Shown piece by piece: positions 22,218 to 33,014 of a stretch of DNA of 64,000 nt. The notes under the pieces were generated by a model that saw only the letters and a list, made by a program, of their open reading frames with translations, was not told the DNA's origin and searched no databases. Each line of letters begins with the position of its first letter. Within the stretch, counting starts at the first letter, position 1. Both the position numbers and the translations under genes were made by a program. The stretch is taken from assembly GCA_032718565.1 (NCBI GenBank), contig JAVGVS010000004.1, forward strand, positions 8,657,814 to 8,721,813, written 5' to 3'. This DNA comes from Distichodus sexfasciatus (Eukaryota; Chordata; Actinopteri; Characiformes; Distichodontidae).

Positions 22218-23420
22218 CAGAGGCGGGTAGAGTAGTCAAAAATCTTACTTAAGTAGGAGTATTGTCACTTTAGAATAATATTACTCAAGTAAAAGTAAAA
22301 AGTAGTCATCCAAAAATTTACTCAAGTAAGAGTAAAAAGTACTCAGCGAAAAAACTACTCAAATACTGAGTAACTTCTGAGTCAATGAAAGATTAATTGA
22401 TTTATCATTTAATCAAATATGCAAAAATATAAAATAACAGTGTACAATGTGTTTGGATATTACCACACCAATATTACATAAAAAACTTTTTTTTAAAAAC
22501 TATACAAAGTAACATAAACAGTAAACAGTACAATAATCTGTAATAACTTAACTTTTTTTGTTTAAACAAAAAGGCTCAGCAGGCTGTGCATAAACTGTCC
22601 AGTGTGTGTGTGTGTGTGTGTGTGTGTCCGTGCCTGTGTGTGTGTGTCTGTCTTTCTGTGTATTTGTGTGCATGTGTCTGTCTGTCTGTCTGTGTGTGTT
22701 TGTACGTGTCTGTGTGCGTGTGTGTATCTGTGTATGTATGTATCTGTGTATGTATGTGCGTGTGTGTCTGTGTATGTGTGTGTGTCTGTCTGTGTATGTG
22801 CAACGGCTTGTATCTGCGTTGTGTGTAATAATTGAGACAACCAACACCATTTTGCGCCTCGGGTGGATCATTTAATTCTGTTAAAACACATTCAAACGAA
22901 GTGATCAGTTCCACAGCGTGCACAACATCCCACCACAACCACTCTCTTTGCTGGCGCGAATATCACTGATTTAACCGGAAACTGTTTCCAACATGCTGCC
23001 AGCCAATGAACAGGGAGTGCAGCTCTACCGCAATTAAAGGGCCATACACATATAACAACCAAAGCAAGTGGAAACACCTTTTATTTATATAGCGCTCTTA
23101 ACAACAGTCATTGTCACAAAGCACTTTACATATAACCGACAGTCATGTGACTGCCAAGCTCAGACTGATTGGTGGAGCGGTCATTTGAGAAGTTTTCTGA
23201 CAAACAAACGATCGTGCACTGGATAACAGATGAATAAGAAAATAAAAGTAGCGAGCGGAATGTCGCTCAATGTAACAGAGTAAAGTTTGCTATTTCTTCA
23301 CAAATGTACTCAAGTAAAAGTAAAAAGTATGTTGTATAAAAACTACTCAGTACAGTTTATCCAAAAAGTTACTTAAGTAAATGTAACAGAGTAAATGTAG
23401 CGCGTTACTACCCACCTCTG
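22218..23420. mobile_element. Non-autonomous hAT-superfamily element, 1.2 kb
   Basis: The left end 'cagaggcgggtag' and the inverted right end 'ctacccacctctg' differ at one of 13 positions and are bounded by identical 8-bp duplications. An 8-bp target duplication is typical of hAT. Subterminal DNA is full of 'actcaagtaaaagtaaaaagta', here only described as a motif seen near both ends. The interior holds a long GT-rich microsatellite and a unique part with 'atttatatagcgctctta', but no transposase, so movement would have needed another element's enzyme. Confidence 0.85.
22603..22800. repeat. Compound (GT)n / (GTCT)n / (GTAT)n microsatellite
   Basis: Nearly 200 bp of GT repeats mixed with TCTG and TATG units, inside the hAT element. 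Cysteine/valine- and histidine/threonine-rich frames on either strand are artefacts. Confidence 0.95.
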
Positions 23421-23429
23421 TTAGCAACT

Positions 23430-23829
23430 TAGAAAGTAACTTTTTGATGCTAACTGTATTACTAAAAGGAATCATTCATAGTTTCTGCAGACATCAATGC
23501 TACAAACTTTGACAGGGCTTTTAGCTTTATGACTACATTACTAAAGCAGTGTTGCCACTCCACTGATTTCTAGGAGATGTGAGGCTAAGATGTATGTGTT
23601 AAAAAATGCTTTTCCTCATCTTCATCTTCATCACGATGCTTAATAAAAAAATCAACGCAGAAAGCGGAAGATTAACACAGCAACACAGTCATGTCTTACA
23701 GGAGGAATAAACCCAGTATCTTTTCAAGGTACAAGCTATTTGTGATTAAAAGTAGCTACTTTGTACTAAAAGTACAAGCTCCTTTTTTAATATAATAATT
23801 AGATACTCTACAAGCTACAGAAAAAGAAG
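23430..23829. mobile_element. Continuation of the element interrupted by hAT
   Basis: Contains 'gtagctactttgtactaaaa' and 'ctctacaagctacag', the vocabulary of 22,136-22,193 in inverted or altered form, and 'cagtgttgccactccactga', a phrase common in fish interspersed repeats. The right end is abruptly replaced by Gypsy LTR sequence at 23,830. The element class is uncertain. Confidence 0.4.
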
Positions 23830-24167
23830 CTCCTCCCCGACGATCGGATTCACCAGAGTATTAAACCTGGGTTTGATCTTATCACCTGTCTGGTTGTCTT
23901 GTAATAATGTGTCTGCCCTTTAAGAATCCCCACCAGTCACTCCCGGTTGTCGCGTCATTGGTGACAGGTTCCCCTTCCTTCCGTGTGTCACTTCCTCATT
24001 GGTTATGTTTGTTTTTATGCTCTATTTAAGCCAGTCCGATCCGGTAACCATTTGTGTGTTCTCGTCTGTGGTGTGTTGTGTTCTCTCTTCCGCTGCCAGC
24101 CTCTCACTACCATCCAGCCCCCAAAGCCGCGGATTGTGAGCCTACAGTCACCAGATCGCCGCTGAAA
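23830..24167 (+). repeat. 5' LTR of Gypsy remnant, truncated both sides
   Basis: Aligns with 26,201-26,544: 'ctcctccccgac', 'attaaacctggg', 'cacttcctcattggttatgt' and 'ttaagccagtccgatccgg' are shared. It lacks about the first 19 bp and the last ~170 bp of the 3' LTR. TATA-like 'gctctatttaagcc' lies near 24,019. Confidence 0.85.
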
Positions 24168-24365
24168 TGCGGCGCCCGGTTAGAGCAGGAAAATGGCTGA
24201 AGTGGTCTGAACCAGGCAGCGCTGCATTTGACAGCTGAAGATCTGTTACGAGCCGATGCTTGATTTGCCGAACTCCTTGAAACCCTTCGTGGTGGGTGAG
24301 CCTGGGTGAGGTGAGCCGAAGGTGCTGTCTCTGTGATCAGGGTCCCCAAGCCTACGTCCTGTGCC

Positions 24366-24640
24366 TTCAATTCAGGAAGCTAACAGAGGCCGAGCAGATA
24401 TATGACATAGGTAACCAGGAACTGCTGGCTGTAAAGGGGGCGTTGGAGGAGTGGCGGCACTGGCTAGAGGGGACTTGACATCCTTTTGTCGTGTTCACAG
24501 ACCACCACAATCTGGAATACATCCAGCAGGCTAAGAGACTCAACCTGAGACAGGCTCGCTGGTCGTTATTCTTTACCAGGTTCAATTTCACCATCACCTA
24601 CTGTCCTGGGTCTAAAAATGGTAAAGCCAATGTCGATGGG
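24366..24640 (+). pseudogene. Gypsy pol RNase H domain remnant
   Basis: The frame beginning near 24,371 encodes the RNase H segment with 'NQELLAVKGALEEWRHWLEG' and, after an in-frame TGA at 24,476-24,478, 'FVVFTDHHNLEYIQ', including the conserved TDH motif. The frame is lost near 24,620-24,640, where the following integrase part uses another phase. The upstream catalytic reverse transcriptase part is deleted. Confidence 0.85.
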
Positions 24641-24689
24641 CGTTTTATTACTTCCAGCTGTCAAGGTCCCGGGCGCATTCTGCGACCGA

Positions 24690-25400
24690 CATCATGGTGA
24701 GATCTGGATGGAGATGGCGCCCAACTGGCAGAGGTCATCACTCCACCTGATGGCTGTCTCGAGGGTCTTCGTGCCGGAGCCACTGCGGGCTCGAGTCATA
24801 GAATGGGCACACACTATACCTGCTAGTGGCCATCCGGGAATTTCAGGGACCTTGAGGCTCGTGCAGCAGAAGTACCGGTGGCCCGCAATGCGGCAGGATA
24901 TACAGAGGGTGGTTGCCTCCTGCTCTGTGTGCGCGGCCACCAAGAGCTCGAATCAACTGCCCGCCGCAAAATTAATGCCCCTACCGATACCTGCCAGACC
25001 GTGGTCTCACAGTGCTGTGGACTTTGTCACGGATCTGCAAGTGTCGAACGGGTACACCACTATCCTTGTGGTAGTGGATAGATTCTCAAAAGGTGTTCGT
25101 TTCCTGCCTCTGGTTTCTCTTCCCTCTGCCCTGCAGGTAGCTGAGGCTCTGTTCCAGCATAGCGTTCCTGGCATTCAACGCAGGTATACCGGAGGACATC
25201 TCCTGACCGGGGTCTGATTCTCATCTCTCGGGTGTGGGCGTTTATGGAGAAGCTGGGGATCACCATGTCTCTCACATCCGGCTACCATCCCCAATCCAAC
25301 GGGCAAGCTGAGCACACCAACCAGGAGATGGGGAGGCTCCTCCGGTCCTACTGTCATGCCCGGCAGCATGACTAGGCCGAGTACTTGGTTAGGGCCGTGC
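24690..25400 (+). pseudogene. Gypsy integrase zinc-finger and catalytic core remnant
   Basis: The zinc-binding HHCC module is visible (histidines in 'AHTIPASGH', cysteines in 'CSVC'), then the core with aspartates in 'SAVDFVTDL' and 'VVVDRFSKG'. After a frame change near 25,165-25,200 the core resumes in another phase with 'SGYHPQSNGQAEHTNQE', bearing the expected catalytic glutamate region. A TAG follows at 25,373-25,375. Catalytic positions look present, but the gene is broken. Confidence 0.85.
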
Positions 25401-25499
25401 ACCCCAGAATTCCATCCGCCACTCCGCTACCGGCCTCACCCCCTTTCAATGTGTGCTGGGGCATCAGCTCCGTTATGCCCACATAGGACGCCGCCCACC

Positions 25500-26110
25500 G
25501 AGGTCCCTCAGGTGATCGAGTGGTTCCGGAAGGCAGAGCAGGTCTGGGAGGGAGCACACAATGAGATCCAGCAGGCAGTTCACCGGTTTACTCATCAGGC
25601 CGATCAGAGGAGGCAGGAGGCGCCGGTTTACCAGACTGGCGATCAGGTTTGGCTGTTGACCCGGGATTTGCGTCTTGGTCTCCCCTCATGTAAGCTCACA
25701 CCACGATACATAGGCCCATACACCATACTTGGGGTGTGCCCTGTCTCTGTGAAACTGCAGTGCCTGCTCATGCATGTCTCCCCTGTCTTTTCATGAGTCT
25801 CTCCTCAGGCCGGCTGTCTGGGGTCTGTTGGATTGGGGAAACGCAGACCCAGCGCTGCCAGGGGAAATCGACATCGAGGGTTCCCCTGCCTACTGAGTCC
25901 GGCAGCTGTTAGACTCGGCGGGGTGGTCAGCTGCAATACCTGGTGGACTGGGAGGAGTATGGTTCTGAGGAGCAGAGCTGGGTGCTGGCCGGGACGTCCT
26001 CAGTCAAGCCTTGATTGGGGAGTTTCACTGCTCTCGGCTGGACCGCCCGGCCCCTCGCCCTCGAGGTCAGCCCCCCATCAGCCACGGCCACAGCCGGGAG
26101 CTCGGCCTGG
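25500..26110 (+). pseudogene. Gypsy integrase C-terminal region and chromodomain remnant
   Basis: 25,506-25,770 encodes the basic, GDQVWLLTRDL-containing C-terminal integrase region. After another phase change, 25,925-25,975 encodes 'LQYLVDWEEYGSEEQSW', a chromodomain core with its aromatic residues. In the family this module directs insertion toward modified chromatin. A stop follows soon after, and the end is proline/arginine-rich. Confidence 0.85.
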
Positions 26111-26170
26111 TGACCCATGCACTCGCCCTGTCTTGAGACAGGCGGGGTCTCGCCTCCTTCAGGTGCAGTC

Positions 26171-26181
26171 CTGAAGGGGGG
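26171..26181 (+). other. Polypurine tract of Gypsy remnant
   Basis: 'ctgaagggggg' immediately before the LTR start at 26,182. In LTR elements such a tract primes plus-strand DNA synthesis. Confidence 0.75.
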
Positions 26182-26716
26182 TGCCTATCACGTCTGCGCC
26201 TCCTCCCCGACGCTCGGATTCGCCAGAGTATTAAACCTGGGGTTTGATGTGTCCTGTCTGATTGTCTTGGTACTGTGTGTCTGCCCCTTTAAGGTTTTCC
26301 TGCCAGTCACTCCCGGGTTGTCCACGTCATTGGTGATGGGTTCCCCTTCCTACCATGTGTCACTTCCTCATTGGTTATGTTTGTTTATGCTCACTATTTA
26401 AGCCAGTCCGATCCGGCAACCATTTGTAATATTACTCCTCTGCGGTGTGTTGTATTTGTCTCTCCGCTTCTCGCCAGCCTCTACATACCATCCTGCCTAA
26501 ACGCGGGCCTGCGGAAGAGCCTACGGCATGGTCGCCCGCTGAAAGCATACATTAGCCTAGCGGCCTAAGCTAACGCTAATCCCCAGCCACGTCTTAGCAG
26601 CTTCTGGACTTTTTTACTAACGAGGTTGAAAGCCTTGAGACTGTGTTTGCTCTGAGCACTAATGCAGTTAAATCATTAGTTTCGTCCTCAATACGCTGCA
26701 CGCCGCGAATATGACA
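26182..26716 (+). repeat. 3' LTR of Gypsy remnant
   Basis: Starts 'tgcctatcacgtctgcgcc' and appears to end 'gccgcgaatatgaca', giving TG...CA ends. It is more complete than the 5' copy. Both LTRs share a TATA-like 'ctatttaagcc'. The right boundary rests on the CA end only, because the 5' partner is truncated there. Confidence 0.75.
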
Positions 26717-26719
26717 CTA

Positions 26720-28025
26720 ACTGCATTGGAGTTATTTCAAAATATTGAATATTTGTGCAGGAAAATTAATTTGAAAAAGTAATATAAAAAAATATTTTTA
26801 ACAATGTCGTTAAATTACACAACACTAAATATATCATAAGGCCGGAAAAACTAATCAGAAAAAGATCAGCCAAATTTTGGTGCCATTGGAAACTACCCTT
26901 TGCAATTTTACAATTTTGAATAAGACTTTAAAAGGATTTATTTACATCATTCTTTAGGCAGTAGAAGGTAAGTGCATGTTTTCCATGTGTCTTGCTCTTT
27001 CTTTTTGCTGTATGTGGTTCAGCGTCTCTTTCACATGTAAAGACTTTCACACTTTTAGGTCATCTTCCGTTGAGTAACAATGTAAAGGTTCCAGCTCTGT
27101 GGATTCTGACTCTTTTTTATGTTTTATTTTTATTTAGAAATATTTTTGAGAAATATTTATTTTATTTCTCACCGCCTAAAAATAAATCAGATGAAGGCCG
27201 GTATGTAATTAATCCATTCACCTACTCTGACACCGCTCAGGACAGGGGGCGTGAAGGAGTTTTAGGGAATTTGGGGGTAGGGGTAGTTCTATCTACTACT
27301 CCAGTTACAATAAGCTCTTCTTTTAATTAATTCCATGATACCGGGAGGAACAAATGGGAAAGAAATTACTAGGGCTATAAATTACAACCTTAGTAACAAG
27401 ATGATATTATATCAGTTCAAAAAACCTATGATTCCACCTCTGCCCGCTCAAGTGATCAAATGAAAATAGAAAAAGTGAAAATGTGAACACTTTATTTATT
27501 TATTTTTATCGAAGGCAAGTGACCTGAACACATTAATATTTGTCAGATACCTACATTTTAAAAGCTTTTACAACATAGCTTTAAATATCTTTTTAGCTTA
27601 GACTTTTGTTAATTTATTTTTCTTTTTTCCCTTTTTTGTTTTAATCATTCTTCTTTCAATCTTTGTCTTCTTTTCAGTTTGAGGCTATAAAAAGTAGAAT
27701 GCAAAATAAAAGAACTGAGCTGTGTTTTAAAACAATGTGCCATTTACTATTTACTGTATTTTCCTCAAATTTTCCATAAATTTCTCTGCACTTTTGTTAA
27801 TCACTTTGAAAGACAACATTCCAAGTATAAAAGGCACTTCATTATTCATTTCATTATCTTTCTTTTTCTAGATTTTATTTTCTTTTAATCTTTGCACGGT
27901 TTATTTTCTAAATTCTGCTTTTGTTTTCTTCAATTAGTTGTGCTAATGTATATTGCCACTTAACTCTGTTTAACTAAATACTTCAATCCTTCATTCATTC
28001 ATTATTATCAGATTAATCCCTATCA
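26720..28025. other. Long AT-rich stretch without recognisable gene
   Basis: Mostly AT-rich. An island at 27,185-27,335 is more balanced, with 'gtatgtaattaatccattca' and 'cttttaattaattcc'. TCATTCATTCATTA simple sequence lies near 27,990-28,005. No RNA gene seen. Confidence 0.4.
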
Positions 28026-28029
28026 GTTT

Positions 28030-28115
28030 TGTGTGGACCAGAGCCTATTTCTGGACGAGGCACTAGACAGGGACCAACATGCCACAGCACACACACATTC
28101 GTACAAACACACTAA
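28030..28115 (-). mobile_element. Probable SINE family B-related fragment (-)
   Basis: 'agggaccaacatgccacagc' followed by 'acacacacattcgtacaaac' resembles the 3' half of the SINE at 8,952-9,287. Short and degenerate. Confidence 0.4.
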
Positions 28116-28119
28116 TATT

Positions 28120-28755
28120 TTGTATAATTATTTTTCATTTCTCTCTTCACTGTTGTAAACACACTTATTTACATTTCAGTGTATGTAAGGTGCTTTATGA
28201 ATGAAATTTATTGTTATTACTATAAAGTATTTGGTCGCGTCAGCTTTGCTGTGCTAGCGTGTCTGCATGAAGGTCAAAATTAATAAGAAAAGCCCAAACC
28301 CTTTCTGTACCTCCTCTATTTTAGGAAAAACATTTGTTCAAGGCTCAAGTCTGACAGCCAGTATTCCCAGACTCAATTCAATGTGAAATGAAGTTGTGTT
28401 TGGGAGCGAATACACCGACAGCAGCTCACCACTGGGCCTCTGGGTTTAAACAAAATCCCTTGGACAGAAACAATCTCAAATACTGCATATATACATGTCG
28501 CAAACCCACACAGGAGACACTTTAATTGCCCCCAGCACTCACAGGATCACATCTGAAAGATTTCAGCTAAATGACAGCTTGTCTGGGATAAAAACTTTTA
28601 AAGGTTATCCTGCAGAAACACATCAAATTGTGAAATTTATGAAAAGTATGACAAAAAATGCTGGTCTACTGCCTTTTTTTCCATATCTAAGATGAGACAC
28701 AGATGAGCTAAAACTAGACCATAGTAAGGCTGTATTTAATAATAACTGGATAAAA
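28120..28755. other. Non-coding stretch, possibly conserved island
   Basis: 28,230-28,600 is balanced unique DNA with no coding or RNA signature. Nothing else recognised. Confidence 0.35.
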
Positions 28756-28759
28756 ACAG

Positions 28760-30915
28760 CTTGGATATAGTTAGCTATTTTTTTGTAGCTTGTAGTGTAG
28801 CTAACTACTATATTAAAACAGGAGCTTGTAGTGTAATGCTTCACTATATTAAAACAACATGGTGTAGCCCTAACTACTATATTAAAGCAGAAGCTTGTAG
28901 TGTAGCTAACTGCTATATTACAACAGCAACATGGTGTAGCTAACTACTATATTAAAACAACGGCTTACAGCCAATTGTAGCTAACTGCTATATTAAAACA
29001 GAAGCTTGTAGTGTAGCTAACTACAATAATACAGCAACAGCTTGTAGTGTAGCTAACTTCTATTTTAAAAAGCGGCGGCTTGTAGTGTATGCTTACTATA
29101 TTAAAACAACGGCTTGTGGCATATTTAACTACTATATTAAAACAGCGGCTTGTGGTGTAGCTAACTACTATATTAAAACAACTGTATGGCCTTGGCTAAC
29201 TACTATATTAAAACAATAGCTTATGCAGCGTGGCTAACTACTATATTAAAACAACTGCTTACATGGTGCTAGCTAACTGCATTAAAACAACAGCTTGTAG
29301 TGTAGCTAACTACTATATTAAAACAGCTGCTTGTAGTGTAGCTACTTCTATGTTAAAATGACAGCTTGGTGTAGCTAACTACTATATTACGTAGAAGCTT
29401 GTAGTGTATGCTACAATATTACAACAACTGACTTAGTGTGGCTAACACTATATTAAAACTTGGCAGCTTGTGGTGGCAGCTAACTACTATATTAAAACAA
29501 CGGCTTAGCATAACTAACTACTATATTAGAACAGCAGCTTGGCAGTGCAGCTAACTATATTAAAACAGCAGCAGCCAGCGTAGCCCCAACTTCTGCTATA
29601 AAACGGCGTGTAGTGGAGCCCCAACTACTGTATTAAAACAGCAAAGCATGCTATATTAAAACAGAAGCTTGTAGTGTAGCTAACTGCTATATTAAAACAA
29701 GCGTGTAGTGTAGCTAACTACTATATTAAAACAGCAGCTTGTACTATATTAAAACAGAAGCTTGTAGTGTGGCTAACTACTATATTAAAACAGCAGCTTG
29801 TAGTGTAGCTAACTACTATATTAAAACAAAGGAGCTTGTAGTGTGACTAACTACTATATTAAAACAGCAGCTTGTGGCATAGCTAACTACTATGTTAAAC
29901 ATATAAACGTAGTGTGAAATATAACTACTATGTTAAAACGGCTTGTGGCATAGCTAAACTATATTAAAACAAACATGGTGTAGCTAACTGCTATATTAAA
30001 CAACAACGTAATGCTGCTATATTAAAACAGCTTGTGGCATGTGTAACTACTATATTAAAACGACGGCTTGTAGTAGCTAACTACTATATTAAAACAGGAG
30101 CTTGTAGTGTACTAACTACTATATTAAAACAGCAGCTTGTAGCATAGCTAACTACTATATTAAAACATAAGCTTGTAGTGTGGCCTGCTACTATATTAAA
30201 CAGCAACAGCAGCATATTACTCGTAAAACAGCGGCTTGTGGCGTAGCTAACTACTATATTAAAACAGCAGCAGCACCAACAACTATGTTAAAACAACGGC
30301 ACGCGTAGCTAACTACTATATTAAAACAGCAGCTTGTAGCATAGCTAAAAACTATATTGAAACAGAAGCTTGTAGTGTAGCTAACTACTATATTAAAACA
30401 GCTGCTTGTAGCATAACTAACAACTATATTAAAACAGGAGCTTGTGGTGGCGGCTAACTTCCCTATGTTAAACAGGGCTTGTAGTGTAGCTAACTACTGT
30501 ATATTAAAACAGCAGCAGCAGCATGGCTAACTACTATATTAAAACATAAACATGGTGTGGCTAACTACTATATTAAAACAGCAACACGTAGCGCAAGCTA
30601 ACTTCTTATTAAAACGGCGGCTTGGCAGCGTAGCTAACTACTATCAACAAAACCTTGGCAGCTTGTGGCATAGCTAACTACTATATTAAAACAGCAACAT
30701 GGCCTGGCTAACTACTATATTAAAACAACGGCTTGTATATTTAAACTATATTGAGCAGAAGCTTGTGGTGTAGCTAACTACTATATTAAAAACAGCTGGC
30801 AGCATAACTAACCTTATTAAACAGGGCTTGTGGCATAGCTAACTACTATAATAGAGGAATAGCAGCTTGCATGGCGGTATTAACTGCTATATTAGAACAG
30901 CATGCGTAGCTAACC
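28760..30915. repeat. Large minisatellite of ~36-bp 'gcttgtagtgtagctaacta' units
   Basis: The unit is 'gcttgtagtgtagctaacta' followed by 'ctatattaaaacagca', about 36 bp, repeated over ~2.15 kb (on the order of 55-60 copies by length). Variants such as 'gtggcatagc', 'acatggtgtagc' and shortened units are interspersed, and some units lose 4-12 bp. The left edge (28,766-28,812) keeps a longer form, 'tagttagctatttttttgta', like the palindrome at 22,136-22,193. There are no spacers, no coding potential and no flanking genes, so it is neither CRISPR nor a repeat protein. Confidence 0.95.
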
Positions 30916-30919
30916 ACTT

Positions 30920-31490
30920 GTAGTCAGAATTGTGGTTTGCGCTGGGTAAATATTGTACAGGCTCAGTGTCAGAAATAATGTTGCTCTACTCTCCTAAACA
31001 CACACACACGTGCATATTTCACAGATGATGTCAATGGTAATAGACACTAACTGTGTTTAGCCTTACCCTCCTGTCCTTCAGTATGCTCTCTGTACACCAA
31101 AGTGCATTATTAGGTGCTTTTACTCTTCTTGTGTATAGCCTAACTGCTCCCCTCTTGTTTGCGCTTTCTTTCCCCTCAGATCAGGTCACAATGTGTGGTC
31201 AGACTTTTCCCCCACAGACCTTACACTCTGTGTCATCATCCTGACTTTTCATTCAAATGAATCACTTTATCACTCCTTATTTCCCTTTAGTTCTCCTTTT
31301 ATTTACCTTTGTCAACACCTTATCCTTTTCCGCTTTTTTGCAGCACACAGTGATCATGCAATTTCTCCAGGAACTACTCATTTTAGATAGAACCAAAATC
31401 TAAGATTATTTTTTAGATTTAGTATGTTATGTAATTTTAATATCATAACAATGGAGAAAGAGTCAGATTTTTATAGAAAGATTTTTACAG
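30920..31490. other. Unassigned non-coding stretch
   Basis: Pyrimidine-rich on the plus strand from 31,060 to 31,340. No recognisable gene or repeat. Confidence 0.35.

Positions 31491-31540
<50 letters not shown>
31491..31540. repeat. (TA)n microsatellite
   Basis: About 24 uninterrupted AT dinucleotides. Confidence 0.95.
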
Positions 31541-31543
<3 letters not shown>

Positions 31544-31544
31544 T

Positions 31545-32055
31545 AAGTGTAAACAATATTTGGTGACCAGCATTGAGCCTGCCGCAGTCAACCATGATCA
31601 GTATATTCTACCCAGTACGCTACCTGATTTTTGGTAACAAAAACCACAACAGGCTTCACTGGTCAGGCCGAAATATCAATAGCCAAAACGCAGAACAGAA
31701 AAACGGACCATTAGCCTTAGGGCCGACTGCGCTGGACATCTCCCACACTGCTGAATGCTGGCAGACCATTAAATCCAGCCTTCAACCCTGTTTACATTTT
31801 TGTTTCCTTGCTGAGAAAGACCCCTGCCTCATTAAAGATTGCTGCTTGTCCTTTTTATTCATGCACACCCAATATATATTACCATGGAGCAAAATCTCTT
31901 TTTATCCTGAAAGATGATGAAAACTTGATATATGCTTTTATTATTTATCATCTTCACTTTTCTAACTCTGTCCTACATCTTGACTTTGCCAACCTACCAA
32001 ACAACACTGGACCTAATTTGCCAATATTCTCTTCGATTTTTTTCTTAGACATTTA
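31545..32055. other. Unassigned non-coding stretch
   Basis: Mixed composition. A 114-codon plus-strand open frame at 31,573-31,917 has no family resemblance. Nothing else recognised. Confidence 0.35.
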
Positions 32056-32059
32056 AATT

Positions 32060-32285
32060 GTATAATATTATACAACTGCATAATAAATAAATAAAAAAAC
32101 AGGAAGCTAATGTTTTGCACTAATCTGCAATAAAGAATGCAATACAATCTGTGCAATCTTCAGCAGTAGAAGATTCTTAAATAAAAAAGCATTAGAGAAT
32201 GTCAGAATCTCGGTGAAAATGCCATAAGAATGTTTAAAGAGCAAACTTCTAAGAATTATTGGTGAATAAAGCCCAATGTTAACAA
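32060..32285. repeat. Dispersed repeat family D, copy
   Basis: 'tatacaactgcataataaat', 'gaagctaatgttttgcacta', 'aatctcggtgaaaatgccat' and 'gaataaagcccaatg' match the family D order. Confidence 0.55.
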
Positions 32286-32344
32286 GTTACAGATGATTTA
32301 CAATGCAGCAATAAGAATATAATTTAAAAGTGAAGAAATCAACT

Positions 32345-32410
32345 TGTGTTCTAGAGTAAATTTAAAAATCCACTTTGATATAGATCGATGTATCATTACA
32401 ACCTTATAGC
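32345..32410. repeat. Fragment of TAGGGGTGTAACRATAC dispersed family
   Basis: 'tagatcgatgtatcattaca' is the terminal phrase shared with 8.2, 54.2, 58.5-59.0, 60.8 and 61.5-61.7 kb. Confidence 0.4.
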
Positions 32411-32469
32411 TCATTCATTTATCCTCTGGTCCATGTCTAATGCTAATGCATCTCTCTCACTCTCTCTCT

Positions 32470-32650
32470 GCCCTTTTTCTCCAGAAAGAGGGAGACAGCA
32501 GGAGGAGGAGGGGGATGAAGGTGACACCTGTGCCGGTTGGGCTCTGCAGAGGCATTAGCGCTTTAATTAACTTGTTCCTTTTAATCTGTGATTGATATTG
32601 CACTGGCAGAGGTGATCAGGCCATGCTGAGAGAGCCAGAGACAAAACTCT
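32470..32650. other. Candidate conserved non-coding element
   Basis: The unique, balanced island contains 'ggcattagcgctttaattaa', 'ccttttaatctgtgattgat' and 'ggtgatcaggccatgctgag'. Clustered TTAATTA and TGATTGAT sites are the kind bound by homeodomain and PBX/HOX proteins. No coding sequence. Conservation is unverified. Confidence 0.35.
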
Positions 32651-32759
32651 TTCCTATTACAGAATCGCAAAAATGCAAATCACGTGACTACAGATCTAAC
32701 ACACAGAACAGGGCCAACTCTAAAATGATAAAAAAGTCTAAATAAATACTGTCCCCTTG

Positions 32760-33010
32760 CTACGGTATATATACAATATAATACACTATTTAATCAGAGT
32801 GTCTGATAATGTCTCATATCACTGTGTTCTGAATTGAATCATGATATCGACATCGACATGTTGAATCGTTGTCCATTGAACAGGATATACTGTCTTTCTG
32901 TTCAAATAGTATATTCATTTTGGATTGATGTTATGAGCTTGTTGATCATGGTTCATTGATCATTAAATCCATGTATCCATGTAGCTTAATATATCGTTAC
33001 AGCTCTAGTA
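32760..33010. repeat. Dispersed TAGGGGTGTAACRATAC family, internal and right part
   Basis: 'aatgtctcatatcactgtg', 'ctgaattgaatcatgatatc', 'ttgttgatcatggttcattg' and 'atatcgttacagctcta' follow the order seen at 58.8-59.0 and 60.7-60.85 kb. Confidence 0.45.
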
Positions 33011-33014
33011 TCTG

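Larger units (their letters stand above)
23830..26716 (+). mobile_element. Ty3/Gypsy LTR retrotransposon remnant, chromodomain type
   Basis: Two direct LTR copies (23,830-24,167 and 26,182-26,716) flank pol pieces in the order RNase H, integrase zinc finger, integrase core, integrase C-terminal part and chromodomain, as in chromoviruses. Gag, protease and the reverse transcriptase catalytic core are absent, so a large internal deletion brings the 5' LTR near to RNase H. A purine tract 'ctgaaggggg' (26,171-26,180) directly precedes the 3' LTR. Multiple stops and frame changes make it non-functional. Confidence 0.9.

Noticed and set aside
22548..22938. Histidine/threonine-rich and cysteine/valine-rich frames on both strands
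   Set aside because: Products of the GT/CA microsatellite inside the hAT element.
28760..30915. Regular ~36-bp repeats reminiscent of a CRISPR array
   Set aside because: Units abut without unique spacers, the whole context is eukaryotic, and there are no cas-like genes. It is a minisatellite.
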